Part shown: positions 35,488 through 45,148 of the stretch, one piece after another
How positions within the stretch are numbered: position 1 is the first letter of the stretch
Layout: each line of letters begins with the position of its first letter
Origin: an uncultured Desulfobacter sp.
GTDB taxonomy: Bacteria; Desulfobacterota; Desulfobacteria; Desulfobacterales; Desulfobacteraceae
Length of the DNA: 64,000 bases
Assembly (NCBI RefSeq): GCF_963666675.1
Contig: NZ_OY762929.1
Span: forward strand, 5,304,001-5,368,000
Reading direction: 5' to 3'
Notes under the pieces: generated by a model
Database searches by the model: none
Told to the model about the DNA's origin: nothing
The model's input: only the letters and a program-made list of their open reading frames with translations
Made by a program: the position numbers and the translations under genes

Positions 35488-38472
35488 CTATCCCTGGTAT
35501 TTAACTTCTTCAACTTCATAGCACTCAATGGCATCACCCACCTTGATATCATTGTACTTTTCAAGGCCGATACCACATTCATATCCCTGCTCAACTTCCT
35601 TGACATCATCTTTGAACCTGCGCAAGGAGGATAGCTCCGTATCACATTTGATAATACCGTCACGCAGCAGGCGCACCTTTTTGCCGCGTACCACTTTGCC
35701 TTCGGTGATAGCGCATCCGGCAATGGTACCGATTTTGGGCACCACAAAGGTATCGCGAACCTCTGCCCGACCGATAATATTTTCCTGGAAGGTGGAGGGC
35801 ATCATGCCGTCAAGGGCAGCCTTGATATCATTGATCACATCATAAATGATGTCGTAGAACCGCATATCCACGTTTTCATCTTTGGCCAGTTTGCGGATCT
35901 GGGGTGCGGGCCGAACGTTAAATCCGATGATGATGGCATCGGAAACGGCGGCCAGGGAAACGTCAGATTCATTGATAGTACCCACAGCAGAATGAACGAT
36001 CTTAACCTCAACTTCTTCCTTGGCAAGCTCCTTGAGGGAATCATTAAGCGCTTCAATGGAGCCCTGAACGTCTGCCTTAACAATGAGCTTGAGTTCCTGA
36101 ATTTCTTCACTACCAAGATTTTCAAACATTTTCTGGAGATTGGCCCGACTCTTCTTGGCCAGTTCCTTAGCCCGCTGCTTCTGCATACGATGGGCCGCAA
36201 TCTGCTTGGCGTCCTTGTCTGAGGAGACAGCTACAAACTCGTCACCCGCATCAGGTACGCCGGCCAAACCAACAATTTCCACAGGCGTCGAAGGTCCCGC
36301 CGATTCCACCCTATTTCCGGAATCATCAATCATGGCACGGATATGACCGGAATGAAGGCCACAGACGATGGGATCGCCATCCTTTAAAGTTCCCTGTTTT
36401 ACCAGTACCGTGGCCACAGCACCACGGCCGATGTCCAGGCGGGATTCCACCACGTAGCCCGTGGCGTTCCGATCTGCATTGGCCCGCAATTCCAGAACTT
36501 CGGCCTGGAGGAGAACCATTTCAAGCAGTTCGTCAATGCCCTTTCCGGTTTTTGCAGAGACCTTGACAAAAATGACATTTCCGCCCCAGTCTTCGGCCAG
36601 CAGATCGTGCTCGGACAACTCACGCATAATACGGTCCGGATCAGCACCCTCTTTGTCCATCTTGTTCACCGCCACCACCACAGGAACGCCTGCCGCTTTG
36701 GCATGATTGATGGCCTCAATTGTCTGGGGCATGACACCGTCGTCTGCCGCCACCACCAGAATAACAATATCCGTCACCTGGGCACCCCGGGAACGCATGG
36801 CGGTAAATGCCGCATGGCCCGGTGTATCAAGAAAGGTAATCCGTCCACCGTTGGGTGTTTCCACATTATAGGCACCAATGTGCTGGGTAATGCCACCGGC
36901 CTCGCCGCTTGTGATCTTGGATTCCCGGATCACATCCAGCAATGAGGTTTTACCATGGTCAACATGCCCCATGATGGTAACCACAGGCGGACATGTTTCC
37001 ATTTTGCCAGTGTCTTCCTCTTCGGACGGCACCACATTCAGCAGGGTCTCTTCTTCAAAACTTGCCTTTTCAACTTCAAAATCAAATTCAGCGGCCACAA
37101 GAGAAGCGGTGTCATAATCAATGGTCTGGTTCACCGTGGCCATCACACCCATACCCATGAGCTTGACGATCATTTCGTTGGCCTTGATGCCCATACGCTT
37201 GGCAAGCTCTGCCAACTCAATGGCCTCGTCAATTTTTACGCGGCGTTTAATTGCCTTGGGTGTTGTAATCTGGGTTTTCTGAAAATTTCCCTTTTTGCCC
37301 TTGGGATCTTTTCTGCCTTTTTTCTTCCGGCCGCCCCGGCCCCGGTAGAGGTCATTTCCCTCCACCACAGATTTTTTCTTACGCCGTTTTTTCCTTGATC
37401 CGGGTTCGTCAGCGGGTTGAACATCATCACGGGCCCGTCCTCGTTTACGGTCATTGGGCGCCGCAGGCGGCATAACAAGATCCTGTCGCGGGTCATCCGG
37501 CGCACCGGCGTCAGCAATGGGCTGTTTACGGGCGGGTCGGTCATGACCATTTCCTGATCCGGAATGACTCTCCCCGGCTTTCATCCGTTTTATATTTTCC
37601 AAAACTGCGGGATCCGCGACTCTGACGATCTTGGCAGGGGTTGTTTTTTTCTTCTTCTTCTTTCGTTTACCCTGGCCATTCTCCTCTTCCGAGGATTCGT
37701 CTTCATCGGGCTGCGCCGTCTTTTGTTTTGTTTCCTGGGACTCTTTTGTCTTTTCGTCCACCGGTTGAGGCGATGATTTTGATTTCCCGGAATCCGCCGG
37801 TTCAGGCGTTTCGGTTTTATCTTCAGATTTGGTTTCCGCAACCGGTGTTTTAGGCGTTTCGGCAACCTCGGCTTCCGGGGATTTTACAGCGGTTTCATCT
37901 TCAACAGGGGGCGCTTCAGTCGTCTTTTCAGCATCCACAGTAACTGTTTCCGGTGCTGGTTCGGGCGTTGCCGGTTCTTCAACCTTAACAGGCTTAATTA
38001 TTTTGGCAGGCTCGCTATTTTTGGACATAACTTTTTTTGCAGGCCGTTTTACCGGCTTCTCTTTTTTGGGTTCCGGCGCAATATCACCGTCCTGGGAGGA
38101 GACAGATGCCTCGGGCGTCTCATCGGCAACGGCACTATCTTCGGCATCCTGCGCCGTTTCCTGGTCACCCGAATCCGGCACGATCGACTCTTCGACTTCC
38201 GGCGAATCGTCCACATCCTCATCCCTCTCTATTTCATCTGCCTGGGATGTCGTCTTTGTCCTGCGCCTGCGGATCACCGAAGGCCGGACTTTAACTTCAT
38301 TGGAGCGCTTCTTTTTACCCAACAAATTCTGTTTGACAGCCGCGACGTCACTGTTACCCAGAGCACTCATATGGCTTTTAGCATCTATTTCCAGCTCTTT
38401 AAGCTTTTCAAGAAGCTGCTTGTTTGTCATGTTCAGATCTTTAGCTAACTCGTATACCCTGACCTTGGCCAT
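35488..38472 (-). CDS. infB: Translation initiation factor IF-2
   Basis: A 994-residue GTPase that delivers initiator tRNA to the 30S subunit. The N-terminal IF2N motif (VYELAKDLNMTNKQLLEKL) is followed by a long low-complexity region (residues ~60-400) rich in Glu, Pro, Ala and Lys, with several KKKK blocks. The G domain begins at about residue 495 with GHVDHGKTSLLD, then DTPGHAAFT and NKMDKEG. Domains II-IV follow. The acidic/basic linker is longer than in many relatives but common in this group. Confidence 0.97.
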   Translation of the reverse strand: MAKVRVYELAKDLNMTNKQLLEKLKELEIDAKSHMSALGNSDVAAVKQNLLGKKKRSNEVKVRPSVIRRRRTKTTSQADEIERDEDVDDSPEVEESIVPDSGDQETAQDAEDSAVADETPEASVSSQDGDIAPEPKKEKPVKRPAKKVMSKNSEPAKIIKPVKVEEPATPEPAPETVTVDAEKTTEAPPVEDETAVKSPEAEVAETPKTPVAETKSEDKTETPEPADSGKSKSSPQPVDEKTKESQETKQKTAQPDEDESSEEENGQGKRKKKKKKTTPAKIVRVADPAVLENIKRMKAGESHSGSGNGHDRPARKQPIADAGAPDDPRQDLVMPPAAPNDRKRGRARDDVQPADEPGSRKKRRKKKSVVEGNDLYRGRGGRKKKGRKDPKGKKGNFQKTQITTPKAIKRRVKIDEAIELAELAKRMGIKANEMIVKLMGMGVMATVNQTIDYDTASLVAAEFDFEVEKASFEEETLLNVVPSEEEDTGKMETCPPVVTIMGHVDHGKTSLLDVIRESKITSGEAGGITQHIGAYNVETPNGGRITFLDTPGHAAFTAMRSRGAQVTDIVILVVAADDGVMPQTIEAINHAKAAGVPVVVAVNKMDKEGADPDRIMRELSEHDLLAEDWGGNVIFVKVSAKTGKGIDELLEMVLLQAEVLELRANADRNATGYVVESRLDIGRGAVATVLVKQGTLKDGDPIVCGLHSGHIRAMIDDSGNRVESAGPSTPVEIVGLAGVPDAGDEFVAVSSDKDAKQIAAHRMQKQRAKELAKKSRANLQKMFENLGSEEIQELKLIVKADVQGSIEALNDSLKELAKEEVEVKIVHSAVGTINESDVSLAAVSDAIIIGFNVRPAPQIRKLAKDENVDMRFYDIIYDVINDIKAALDGMMPSTFQENIIGRAEVRDTFVVPKIGTIAGCAITEGKVVRGKKVRLLRDGIIKCDTELSSLRRFKDDVKEVEQGYECGIGLEKYNDIKVGDAIECYEVEEVKYQG

Positions 38473-38544
38473 TCGTTGCCCCCAGTAATCCTCTATAGTT
38501 GATTCTTTTGAAATTCGTTCCCCGCGTTACCGATGCAACATTCC

Positions 38545-39918
38545 TCATTCATCTGTTTCTTCAACCGGTCCATCTTCAACATCAGCAAACGTTTCCCCAT
38601 CACCGGCATTATCTTCCATATCCGTATCGGTATCCTGAGAAGGTTCAGGCTGCAGCAGCTCCTCCCGGGCCCGTTCCCGCTCTTGTTCCATCAAATGCCC
38701 GGCTTCTTCGATCATTGTCTGGGCATCTTCCACGGAGATATCTAAAAATGCTGCAATATCCTCGGGCACTGCATCCATTATATCCAGAAACGAAGCATAA
38801 CCGGCCTTGAACAACAACTCTGCGGCGGGCAGCCCCACTGTGGACAGTTTCATCAAACTGTCATATCCCTCTTTAACTTCCCGGCTGTACTCTTCTTCAC
38901 TGGTGACTTCAAGATGCCAGCCGGTGATCTCACAGGCAAGGGAGACATTCTGACCGCCTTTGCCAATGGCAATGGAGAGATATTCATCATTGACAATCAC
39001 TTCCATGGACTGATTGTCTTCATCAATGATAACCCTTGCGATTTCAGCCGGGGAGAGGGCGTTGCAAACAAATCTTGCAACGTCGGGACTCCACTGAACA
39101 ATATCTATTTTCTCACCCCGCAGCTCCTGGACAATATTTTGAACCCGATTACCCTTAATACCCACACAGGCCCCTACGGGGTCCACATCGGAATCAATGG
39201 AGGAGACAGCTATTTTTGCCCTGACACCGGGTACGCGTGCAGCCCCCCGGATGGAGACAATGCCCTCTGCCACCTCAGGCACTTCGGTTTTAAACAATTC
39301 AACCAAAAATTCCGGATGGGTCCGGGATAATATAATCTGGGCGCCTTTGGATTCTTCGAGCACATCAAGAACATAAGCACGGATACGATCCCCCCGCTTA
39401 TAGCTCTCTTTGGGCATCTGCTCCCTTGGCCGCAGTACCGCCTCCGCCTGCCCGAGATTAATAATGATCGCCCCCCGGTCAAACCGCTGGACAATACCGT
39501 TGATGATTTTGCCTTTTTTATGAATAAAATTTTCATATACGGCATTGCGCTCTGCTTCGCGCATTTTCTGTATAATCACCTGTTTGGCGGACTGGGCCGC
39601 AATACGGCCGAACTCCTCGGTATCCATTCGAATCCCCAGAGAGTCACCGATTTCACATTCAGGGTCAAATTCCAGCCCCTCTTCCAGGGTCAATTCACTG
39701 TCCGAATATTCAACCTCTTCAACCACCTCTTTAAAATGGAAAACTTCAACATCTCCGCTTTTCTCATCATAATGGACTTCGATATCCGCCCGTGGGCCGA
39801 TCTTTTTTCTGGCGGCAGAAACAATGGCCTCTTTCAAGGTATTAATAAGAATTTCAGCATCAATACCTTTTTCACGGCTTACCTGATCGATCACCCTTTT
39901 TATGTCTGTAATAAACAT
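38545..39918 (-). CDS. nusA: Transcription termination/antitermination factor NusA
   Basis: A 457-residue NusA with an N-terminal RNA polymerase-binding domain, an S1 domain (GIVQRFDRGAIIINLG), two KH domains (VGACVGIKGNRVQNIVQEL and SIAIGKGGQNVSLA) and a helix-hairpin-helix-like C-terminal segment (LLFKAGYASFLDIM). The end is an acidic tail. It modulates pausing, termination and antitermination. It lies between rimP and infB in the conserved order. Confidence 0.96.
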   Translation of the reverse strand: MFITDIKRVIDQVSREKGIDAEILINTLKEAIVSAARKKIGPRADIEVHYDEKSGDVEVFHFKEVVEEVEYSDSELTLEEGLEFDPECEIGDSLGIRMDTEEFGRIAAQSAKQVIIQKMREAERNAVYENFIHKKGKIINGIVQRFDRGAIIINLGQAEAVLRPREQMPKESYKRGDRIRAYVLDVLEESKGAQIILSRTHPEFLVELFKTEVPEVAEGIVSIRGAARVPGVRAKIAVSSIDSDVDPVGACVGIKGNRVQNIVQELRGEKIDIVQWSPDVARFVCNALSPAEIARVIIDEDNQSMEVIVNDEYLSIAIGKGGQNVSLACEITGWHLEVTSEEEYSREVKEGYDSLMKLSTVGLPAAELLFKAGYASFLDIMDAVPEDIAAFLDISVEDAQTMIEEAGHLMEQERERAREELLQPEPSQDTDTDMEDNAGDGETFADVEDGPVEETDE

Positions 39919-39935
39919 GTCAAATGCTCTCCATT

Positions 39936-40412
39936 TTACTGACCTGCGAGAATTGCTCTCATGATATTAGCTCCGGAAACATCAAAGGACTTGCCGTCGA
40001 CTGCAATCGTAACAGAATCATCATTTGTCTTTTCAAGAATTCCGGTGAATTTTCTTCTTCCCTCCACGACGTCATGGGTTTCGATCTTAACTCGCTCACC
40101 CTGGAATCTGATAAAATCCGCCTTTGTTTTCAAGGGGCGGTTTGGACCAGGGGATGAAACTTCCAGGCGATAAGGGCCGATATCCTCAATATGAATATCG
40201 ATCAGATCCCCAAGTTCCCGGCTGACTGCCACACAATCATCCAGTCGAACCCCGTTGGGCTTGTCCATATAAATCCGTACAAATTTCTGCCGATTATGTA
40301 CAACACACTCAATGTGCACCAACTCCAACCCCATAGAGTCAATCAGGGGGGCAGCCACATCCTGAATCTGTTGTTCAACGGCGCCGTTTTTTTTAGAATT
40401 TATAAATCCCAT
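39936..40412 (-). CDS. rimP: Ribosome maturation factor RimP
   Basis: A 158-residue protein needed for 30S maturation. The N-terminal domain has GLELVHIECV, then VRIYMDKPNGVRLDDC and RLEVSSPGPNRPL, the strongest RimP signature. The ATG at 40412 is chosen because homology begins about there; the open frame extends 29 codons further upstream without family similarity. First protein gene after tRNA-Gly, probably transcribed from the promoter at 40659-40687. Confidence 0.92.
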   Translation of the reverse strand: MGFINSKKNGAVEQQIQDVAAPLIDSMGLELVHIECVVHNRQKFVRIYMDKPNGVRLDDCVAVSRELGDLIDIHIEDIGPYRLEVSSPGPNRPLKTKADFIRFQGERVKIETHDVVEGRRKFTGILEKTNDDSVTIAVDGKSFDVSGANIMRAILAGQ

Positions 40413-40569
40413 ACCCTGCAGCAATCGTCCTTTTTCCACAAATACAAAAACGGGCAGATGCCCGTTCCAGATACTAAAACACTTAAAAATCCTCACCAAA
40501 ATATCAGGTTCAGATCATACTTTCCCCTAAACAAGTGGAACAAATCTGCCAGCCCATATCAATCTGATT

Positions 40570-40645
40570 TGGAGCGGGCAACGAGGTTCGAACTCGCGAC
40601 ATCAAGCTTGGGAAGCTTGCACTCTACCAACTGAGTTATGCCCGC
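40570..40645 (-). tRNA. tRNA-Gly (anticodon CCC)
   Basis: The minus strand folds into a full cloverleaf: acceptor GCGGGCA/TGCCCGC, D-arm ACTC-AGTTGGTA-GAGT, anticodon stem CAAGC/GCTTG with loop TTCCCAA, and T-arm GCGAG-TTCGAAC-CTCGT. Anticodon CCC reads the glycine codon GGG. Discriminator T and CCA are encoded. It lies between pheT and rimP. Confidence 0.95.
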
Positions 40646-40658
40646 ATTTTAACGGCTC

Positions 40659-40687
40659 AATATAACAGGGCGCAGCAATTTTGTCAA
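40659..40687 (-). promoter_or_regulatory. Sigma70-type promoter for tRNA-Gly and rimP operon
   Basis: On the minus strand, TTGACA (40687-40682) is separated by 17 bases from TATATT (40664-40659). This is a near-consensus promoter starting about 6-8 bases before the tRNA 5' end. Confidence 0.85.
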
Positions 40688-40753
40688 CACCCTTGTTATA
40701 CAACCCCATTTTCCCGTTACACCGGCCATCCCGCTTCTTACAAAGGCCTTGAA

Positions 40754-43216
40754 TTATCCGGGCAGACCCGCGTTAAAATCAGCTATAAGCTTCTGGGACA
40801 GTTGATCATGGATCTTTTTAATATTTTTTTCTGTCAGGGTTTTTGAAGCAGAGCGATAAACAATCCTGAAAGACAAAGACTTTTTGTCTTCACCAATGTT
40901 CTGGCCTTCAAATACATCAAATAGAGAATAATCCTCAATCAAACCCTGTTTTTGGGCAAACGCTGAAATGGCTTCCATCATGGCACCCACCTCAACACGC
41001 TTTGATACAATAAAGGTCATGTCCCTGGAAATTGAAGGAAATTTGGGCAGCCCAACCGCTTGAATAGCCGATGGAACTGATTTTTCAATACACTCCATAT
41101 CCAGGTCAAAAATATAAGCGTCCTGTTTCAAACCAAAGGCAGCCCCCACACCGGACGCAACTTTCCCCAGCACACCGAGCACCTGGCCACCCTTAACAAC
41201 CTTAGCGCCATATCCCGGCTCAAAGTAAGGGCACCCCCCAGCATCCGTTCTTTTATAAGCGACACCGGAGATCTGAAGCGCATCCAACAGACCTTGCACA
41301 ACACCCTTGAGATCGAAAAAATCAACCGCTTCCTTTTTGGAATACCAGGTCTGATCCCAGCGGTATCCGGTAATAAGTCCGCCGACCACTTCGACCTCCT
41401 CGGGCTGCTCGCCCGGGGCGACATCAAAAAAGGTTTTACCAATTTCAAACAATTGAAGCGTGTCCACCTGCTGGGCGGTATTTCTGGCCATGGATTCCAA
41501 CAACCCCGGTATAATGGACGTCCTAAGGACCGACATCTGATCGGAAATGGGGTTTAGAATCTCAACCATCCGGGTTCTTTTATCCGGGGCGTCGATCCCC
41601 ATGCGCTCACAGGAATCTTTGCGAATAAAATTGTAATTAATCGCCTCGCAAAATCCAAATCCGGGCAGAATCCGGCGAATCTTACTGCGCAACGCCAACC
41701 GACTGTTCAGGGGCCGTCCTTTGGCTTTCACCAGAGGATAACTGGTTTCAATTCTATTATATCCCCACAAGCGGGCCACTTCCTCGGACAAATCTTCGGG
41801 CCGGGCCACATCAACCCTGAAAGAGGGAACATGAACCCGCAGAAGGTCTTGGTTTTCCAGGTCCGGACTTTTCTCCACCCCAAATTCCACAGATGTTAGA
41901 ATCTGCGCCATTTCATCTGCAGAAAAGGAAGTCCCCAACCGTACATTCAACGCTTCGGGCTTCATATCAATGGTAACCGGTTCCGCCTTAACGGGATTTT
42001 CATCAATGAGCTCGCCAGCAATAGTTGCCGAACACAACTGAGCCATTAATGCAACAGCTCTTTTCAAGGCAAACATGGTACCTTCGGGATCAACACCGCG
42101 CTCAAACCGATGGGAGGCATCCGAAGAGATCCCGGTCCTTTTGGCGGTACGCCGGATGGACACGGGATTAAAATATGCACTTTCCACCAGCACCCGGGTG
42201 GTGGCATCCGTGATTTCAGAATTCTCTCCCCCCATAACGCCGGCAATACCCACAGGTTTTTCACCGTCGCAGATCATGAGCATTTCAGGGTCAAGCTTAT
42301 GAACCTTGGAGTCGAGCGTAGTAAACGCCAAGGGAGAATCTCCGGGTTTCCCGGCAGTTCTGACGATAATTTTGCTTTTGGCAATATTATCATAATCAAA
42401 GGCATGCAGGGGCTGTCCGGTCTCCATCATAACGAAGTTGGTGACATCCACAACATTATTCACCGAAAAGAGCCCGACCGCCTCAAGGCGCCGTTTCAGC
42501 CAAAGCGGAGAAGGACCGACAGTGACATCAAAAAGCATGCCCGCAGTATATCTTGGGCACAATTGAGGATCTTCAATCTCCACCGATACAAAATCATGAA
42601 TAGACCGGGAATCCACTTGGGCTTCCGGAAACGCCACATCCGGCAGGGTTACCTTATTTTGGGGCTTGGTAAACGCCCCGATCTCCCGTGCCACCCCGAT
42701 AAGGCTCAGACAGTCCGGGCGGTTCGGGGTCAAATCAATCTCAAGAACGGCATCATCCAGCGCCAAGGCGGATGCAAGGGGAGTTCCGGCGACAAGGTCA
42801 CCTTCAAGATCCATAATACCGGACGCATCATCGGCCAGCATCAGTTCAGCCGCAGAACAGAGCATACCATGGGACGGCTCACCCCGCAGTTTGCTTTTCT
42901 TTATTTTGAAATCACCGGGCAATACCGCCCCCGGCTTGGCACAGGCAACATACATACCTTCCCTGACATTGGGCGCACCGCAAACAATGGGAGAAAGCTC
43001 CCCTTTTCCAATATCCACAGCACAACAGGTAAGCTTGTCGGCATTGGGGTGCTGCCTGGCCTCTACAACCTCGGCGACAACAACATTGTCCAGGTAGTCA
43101 TAAAGGCTTTCCACCCCATCCACTTCAAGGCCGGCCATGGTCAGCCTGTCGGATATCTCCTGGGGATCAAGATCAATGGGAATATATTCACGCAACCAGC
43201 TTAAACTGACTTTCAT
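40754..43216 (-). CDS. pheT: Phenylalanyl-tRNA synthetase beta subunit
   Basis: An 820-residue subunit with the expected domains in order: EMAP-like tRNA-binding domain (residues ~40-150, including HPNADKLTCC), B3/4 domain, B5 domain, the catalytic-like core, and a C-terminal FDX-ACB anticodon-binding domain (FPSISRDMTFIV). It starts two bases after pheS stops. The alpha2beta2 enzyme charges tRNA-Phe. Confidence 0.97.
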   Translation of the reverse strand: MKVSLSWLREYIPIDLDPQEISDRLTMAGLEVDGVESLYDYLDNVVVAEVVEARQHPNADKLTCCAVDIGKGELSPIVCGAPNVREGMYVACAKPGAVLPGDFKIKKSKLRGEPSHGMLCSAAELMLADDASGIMDLEGDLVAGTPLASALALDDAVLEIDLTPNRPDCLSLIGVAREIGAFTKPQNKVTLPDVAFPEAQVDSRSIHDFVSVEIEDPQLCPRYTAGMLFDVTVGPSPLWLKRRLEAVGLFSVNNVVDVTNFVMMETGQPLHAFDYDNIAKSKIIVRTAGKPGDSPLAFTTLDSKVHKLDPEMLMICDGEKPVGIAGVMGGENSEITDATTRVLVESAYFNPVSIRRTAKRTGISSDASHRFERGVDPEGTMFALKRAVALMAQLCSATIAGELIDENPVKAEPVTIDMKPEALNVRLGTSFSADEMAQILTSVEFGVEKSPDLENQDLLRVHVPSFRVDVARPEDLSEEVARLWGYNRIETSYPLVKAKGRPLNSRLALRSKIRRILPGFGFCEAINYNFIRKDSCERMGIDAPDKRTRMVEILNPISDQMSVLRTSIIPGLLESMARNTAQQVDTLQLFEIGKTFFDVAPGEQPEEVEVVGGLITGYRWDQTWYSKKEAVDFFDLKGVVQGLLDALQISGVAYKRTDAGGCPYFEPGYGAKVVKGGQVLGVLGKVASGVGAAFGLKQDAYIFDLDMECIEKSVPSAIQAVGLPKFPSISRDMTFIVSKRVEVGAMMEAISAFAQKQGLIEDYSLFDVFEGQNIGEDKKSLSFRIVYRSASKTLTEKNIKKIHDQLSQKLIADFNAGLPG

Positions 43217-43218
43217 AA

Positions 43219-44226
43219 TTAGAACTGCCCTAGAAAACGCATGTCGTTTTCAAAATATTTTCTAATATCATCAATTCCGTACTTGAGCATGGCAACCCGC
43301 TCCATACCAAGACCAAAGGCAAACCCTGTATACTTTTGGGTATCATAGCCGACATTTTCAAACACAGCGGGGTGAACCATACCGGCACCGAGAATTTCAA
43401 TCCAGCCGGTCTTGGAACATACCCGGCAGCCCTTGCCCTTGCACATGACACAGCGAATATCCACTTCCGCACTGGGTTCAGTGAAAGGGAAAAAACTGGG
43501 CCTGAACCGCAATGACGTATCCTTATCAAAAAACTGCTGGACAAAGGTGGTCAACACCCCTTTTAGATCCCCAAAAGAGATATTTTCGTCCACCATCAAC
43601 CCCTCCACCTGATGAAACATCGGGGTATGGGTCAAATCGGAGTCGCAGCGAAACACCTTGCCCGGGGAAATAATGCGCACGGGCGGATCATTTTTCTCCA
43701 TCACCCGGGGCTGGGAACCTGACGTATGGGTTCTCAAAACGATATTTTCAGACACATAGAAAGTATCCTGCATATCCCTTGCCGGGTGATATGGGGGAAT
43801 GTTCAGGGCCTCGAAGTTATAATAATCAGTCTCAACTTCCGGACCTTCGGCAATGTCGAACCCCAGGCGCAAAAAAATACCGCAAATCTCATCTATCACC
43901 TGGGTGACCGGATGCAAAGCGCCTTTTTTGACCATACGGCCAGGCAGGGTAACATCAATGCCCTGGCCGCCACCCGCCGAGGCGGCTTCAAGATCGGACT
44001 TGGCCTGCTGCACCGCTTTTTCAAGCTTCACCTTCAGCAGATTACCATTTTTCCCGGCAGCAGGGCGTTCGTCCACAGGTAGAGAGGGGATGTTGCGCAA
44101 AAAAGCTGTGAGCAACCCCTTACGGCCTAAAAATTGGGTGGAAATAGATTCAAGGGCGTCCGTTGAATCTGCCGCGCCGATTTGTTCCAGGGCCTGTTTT
44201 TCAATGTCTTGGAGATTGTTTTGCAA
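43219..44226 (-). CDS. pheS: Phenylalanyl-tRNA synthetase alpha subunit
   Basis: A 335-residue class II synthetase subunit. The N-terminal coiled coil is followed by HPVTQVIDEI (motif 1 region), FRCDSDLTHTPMFHQVEG (motif 2) and GFAFGLGMERVAMLKYGI (motif 3), with FTEPSAEVD in between. Length is normal. Lies between rplT and pheT. Confidence 0.97.
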   Translation of the reverse strand: MQNNLQDIEKQALEQIGAADSTDALESISTQFLGRKGLLTAFLRNIPSLPVDERPAAGKNGNLLKVKLEKAVQQAKSDLEAASAGGGQGIDVTLPGRMVKKGALHPVTQVIDEICGIFLRLGFDIAEGPEVETDYYNFEALNIPPYHPARDMQDTFYVSENIVLRTHTSGSQPRVMEKNDPPVRIISPGKVFRCDSDLTHTPMFHQVEGLMVDENISFGDLKGVLTTFVQQFFDKDTSLRFRPSFFPFTEPSAEVDIRCVMCKGKGCRVCSKTGWIEILGAGMVHPAVFENVGYDTQKYTGFAFGLGMERVAMLKYGIDDIRKYFENDMRFLGQF

Positions 44227-44247
44227 GGTTCCCCCGAAAATACGCGG

Positions 44248-44601
44248 TTAGTTCAATTTGGCAGACGCCTGGGAAGCCAGCTGGGAAAATCCCGCGGGAT
44301 CAGATACAGCCAAGTCAGCCAGAACTTTTCTATCCAACTCACTGCCGGCAAGTTTCAGTCCGTTCATAAACCGGGAATAGGACAATTCATTCATCCGTGC
44401 GCCGGCATTGATACGGACAATCCACAATTTCCGGAAATCTCTTTTTCTTGCCCGGCGGTCGCGGTAGGCGTACATCAATGCTTTGTCCACTGCGTCCGCA
44501 GCGGTTCTGTAAAGCTTGCTTCTCCCACCTCTAAAACCCTTTGCCAGCTTAAGCACCTTATTGCGACGCCGTCTTGCCTTGAATCCTCTTTTAACTCTCA
44601 T
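44248..44601 (-). CDS. rplT: 50S ribosomal protein L20
   Basis: A 117-residue L20 beginning RVKRGFKARRRRNKVLKLAK, with YAYRDRRARKRDFRKLWI and NELSYSRFM. It assembles early on 23S rRNA and in many bacteria represses the infC-rpmI-rplT operon. Lies 88 bp after rpmI. Confidence 0.97.
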   Translation of the reverse strand: MRVKRGFKARRRRNKVLKLAKGFRGGRSKLYRTAADAVDKALMYAYRDRRARKRDFRKLWIVRINAGARMNELSYSRFMNGLKLAGSELDRKVLADLAVSDPAGFSQLASQASAKLN

Positions 44602-44689
44602 TTTTTCTGCACTCCTTATGCACCATCAACCGACCGTTCGCCTGGCCGGCATTCTTTTCAATCAATATATTAAACGCCATCAGCCTTAC

Positions 44690-44887
44690 TTAACCGTAAG
44701 GCAGCATCCGGCGAACCTCTTTCATGTCAGATCCCGCAACAATCTGGGGCTGACGAAGGCTTCTCTTCCGCTTGGTAGTTTTCTTGGTCAGAATATGACT
44801 GGCATGGGATTTGCGGAATTTGTATTTACCTGACCCGGTTTTTTCAAACCGCTTGGCAGCCGCACGGCATGTTTTAATTTTTGGCAT
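44690..44887 (-). CDS. rpmI: 50S ribosomal protein L35
   Basis: A 65-residue L35 with the family motif KTCRAAAKRFEKTGSGK and ILTKKTTKRKRSLRQ. CAGGAG precedes the ATG. A terminator-like hairpin lies 28-66 bp upstream, within the infC-rpmI gap. Confidence 0.97.
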   Translation of the reverse strand: MPKIKTCRAAAKRFEKTGSGKYKFRKSHASHILTKKTTKRKRSLRQPQIVAGSDMKEVRRMLPYG

Positions 44888-44914
44888 TACTAAATCTCCT
44901 GAAGGTTCATACTG

Positions 44915-44953
44915 TTATAAAAACTAAAGGCGGTATATTGGCAATATACCACC
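44915..44953 (-). terminator. Attenuator-like hairpin between infC and rpmI
   Basis: On the minus strand GGTGGTATATTG and CAATATACCGCC pair over 12 bases (one G-T) around a tight loop and are followed by TTTAGTTTTTAT. The hairpin stands just before the rpmI ribosome-binding site, so it could attenuate rpmI-rplT or report L20 binding. Confidence 0.6.
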
Positions 44954-45148
44954 ACACACAAATACCCCTTAACACCGGAAAATCCTGCACAAAAAATTAG
45001 AACAAATAACCGATGAATAGAGGCTCAAAAGATACACACTGTTTGCATCCGCTCACCCCTCTTCTTTGTTGCAGCGCAAATTAGGCCGCAGCTCAGAAAA
45101 GGAATAAAACAGCAGGCAAACAATAGTGTCTATTTTTCCCCGAGCCCC

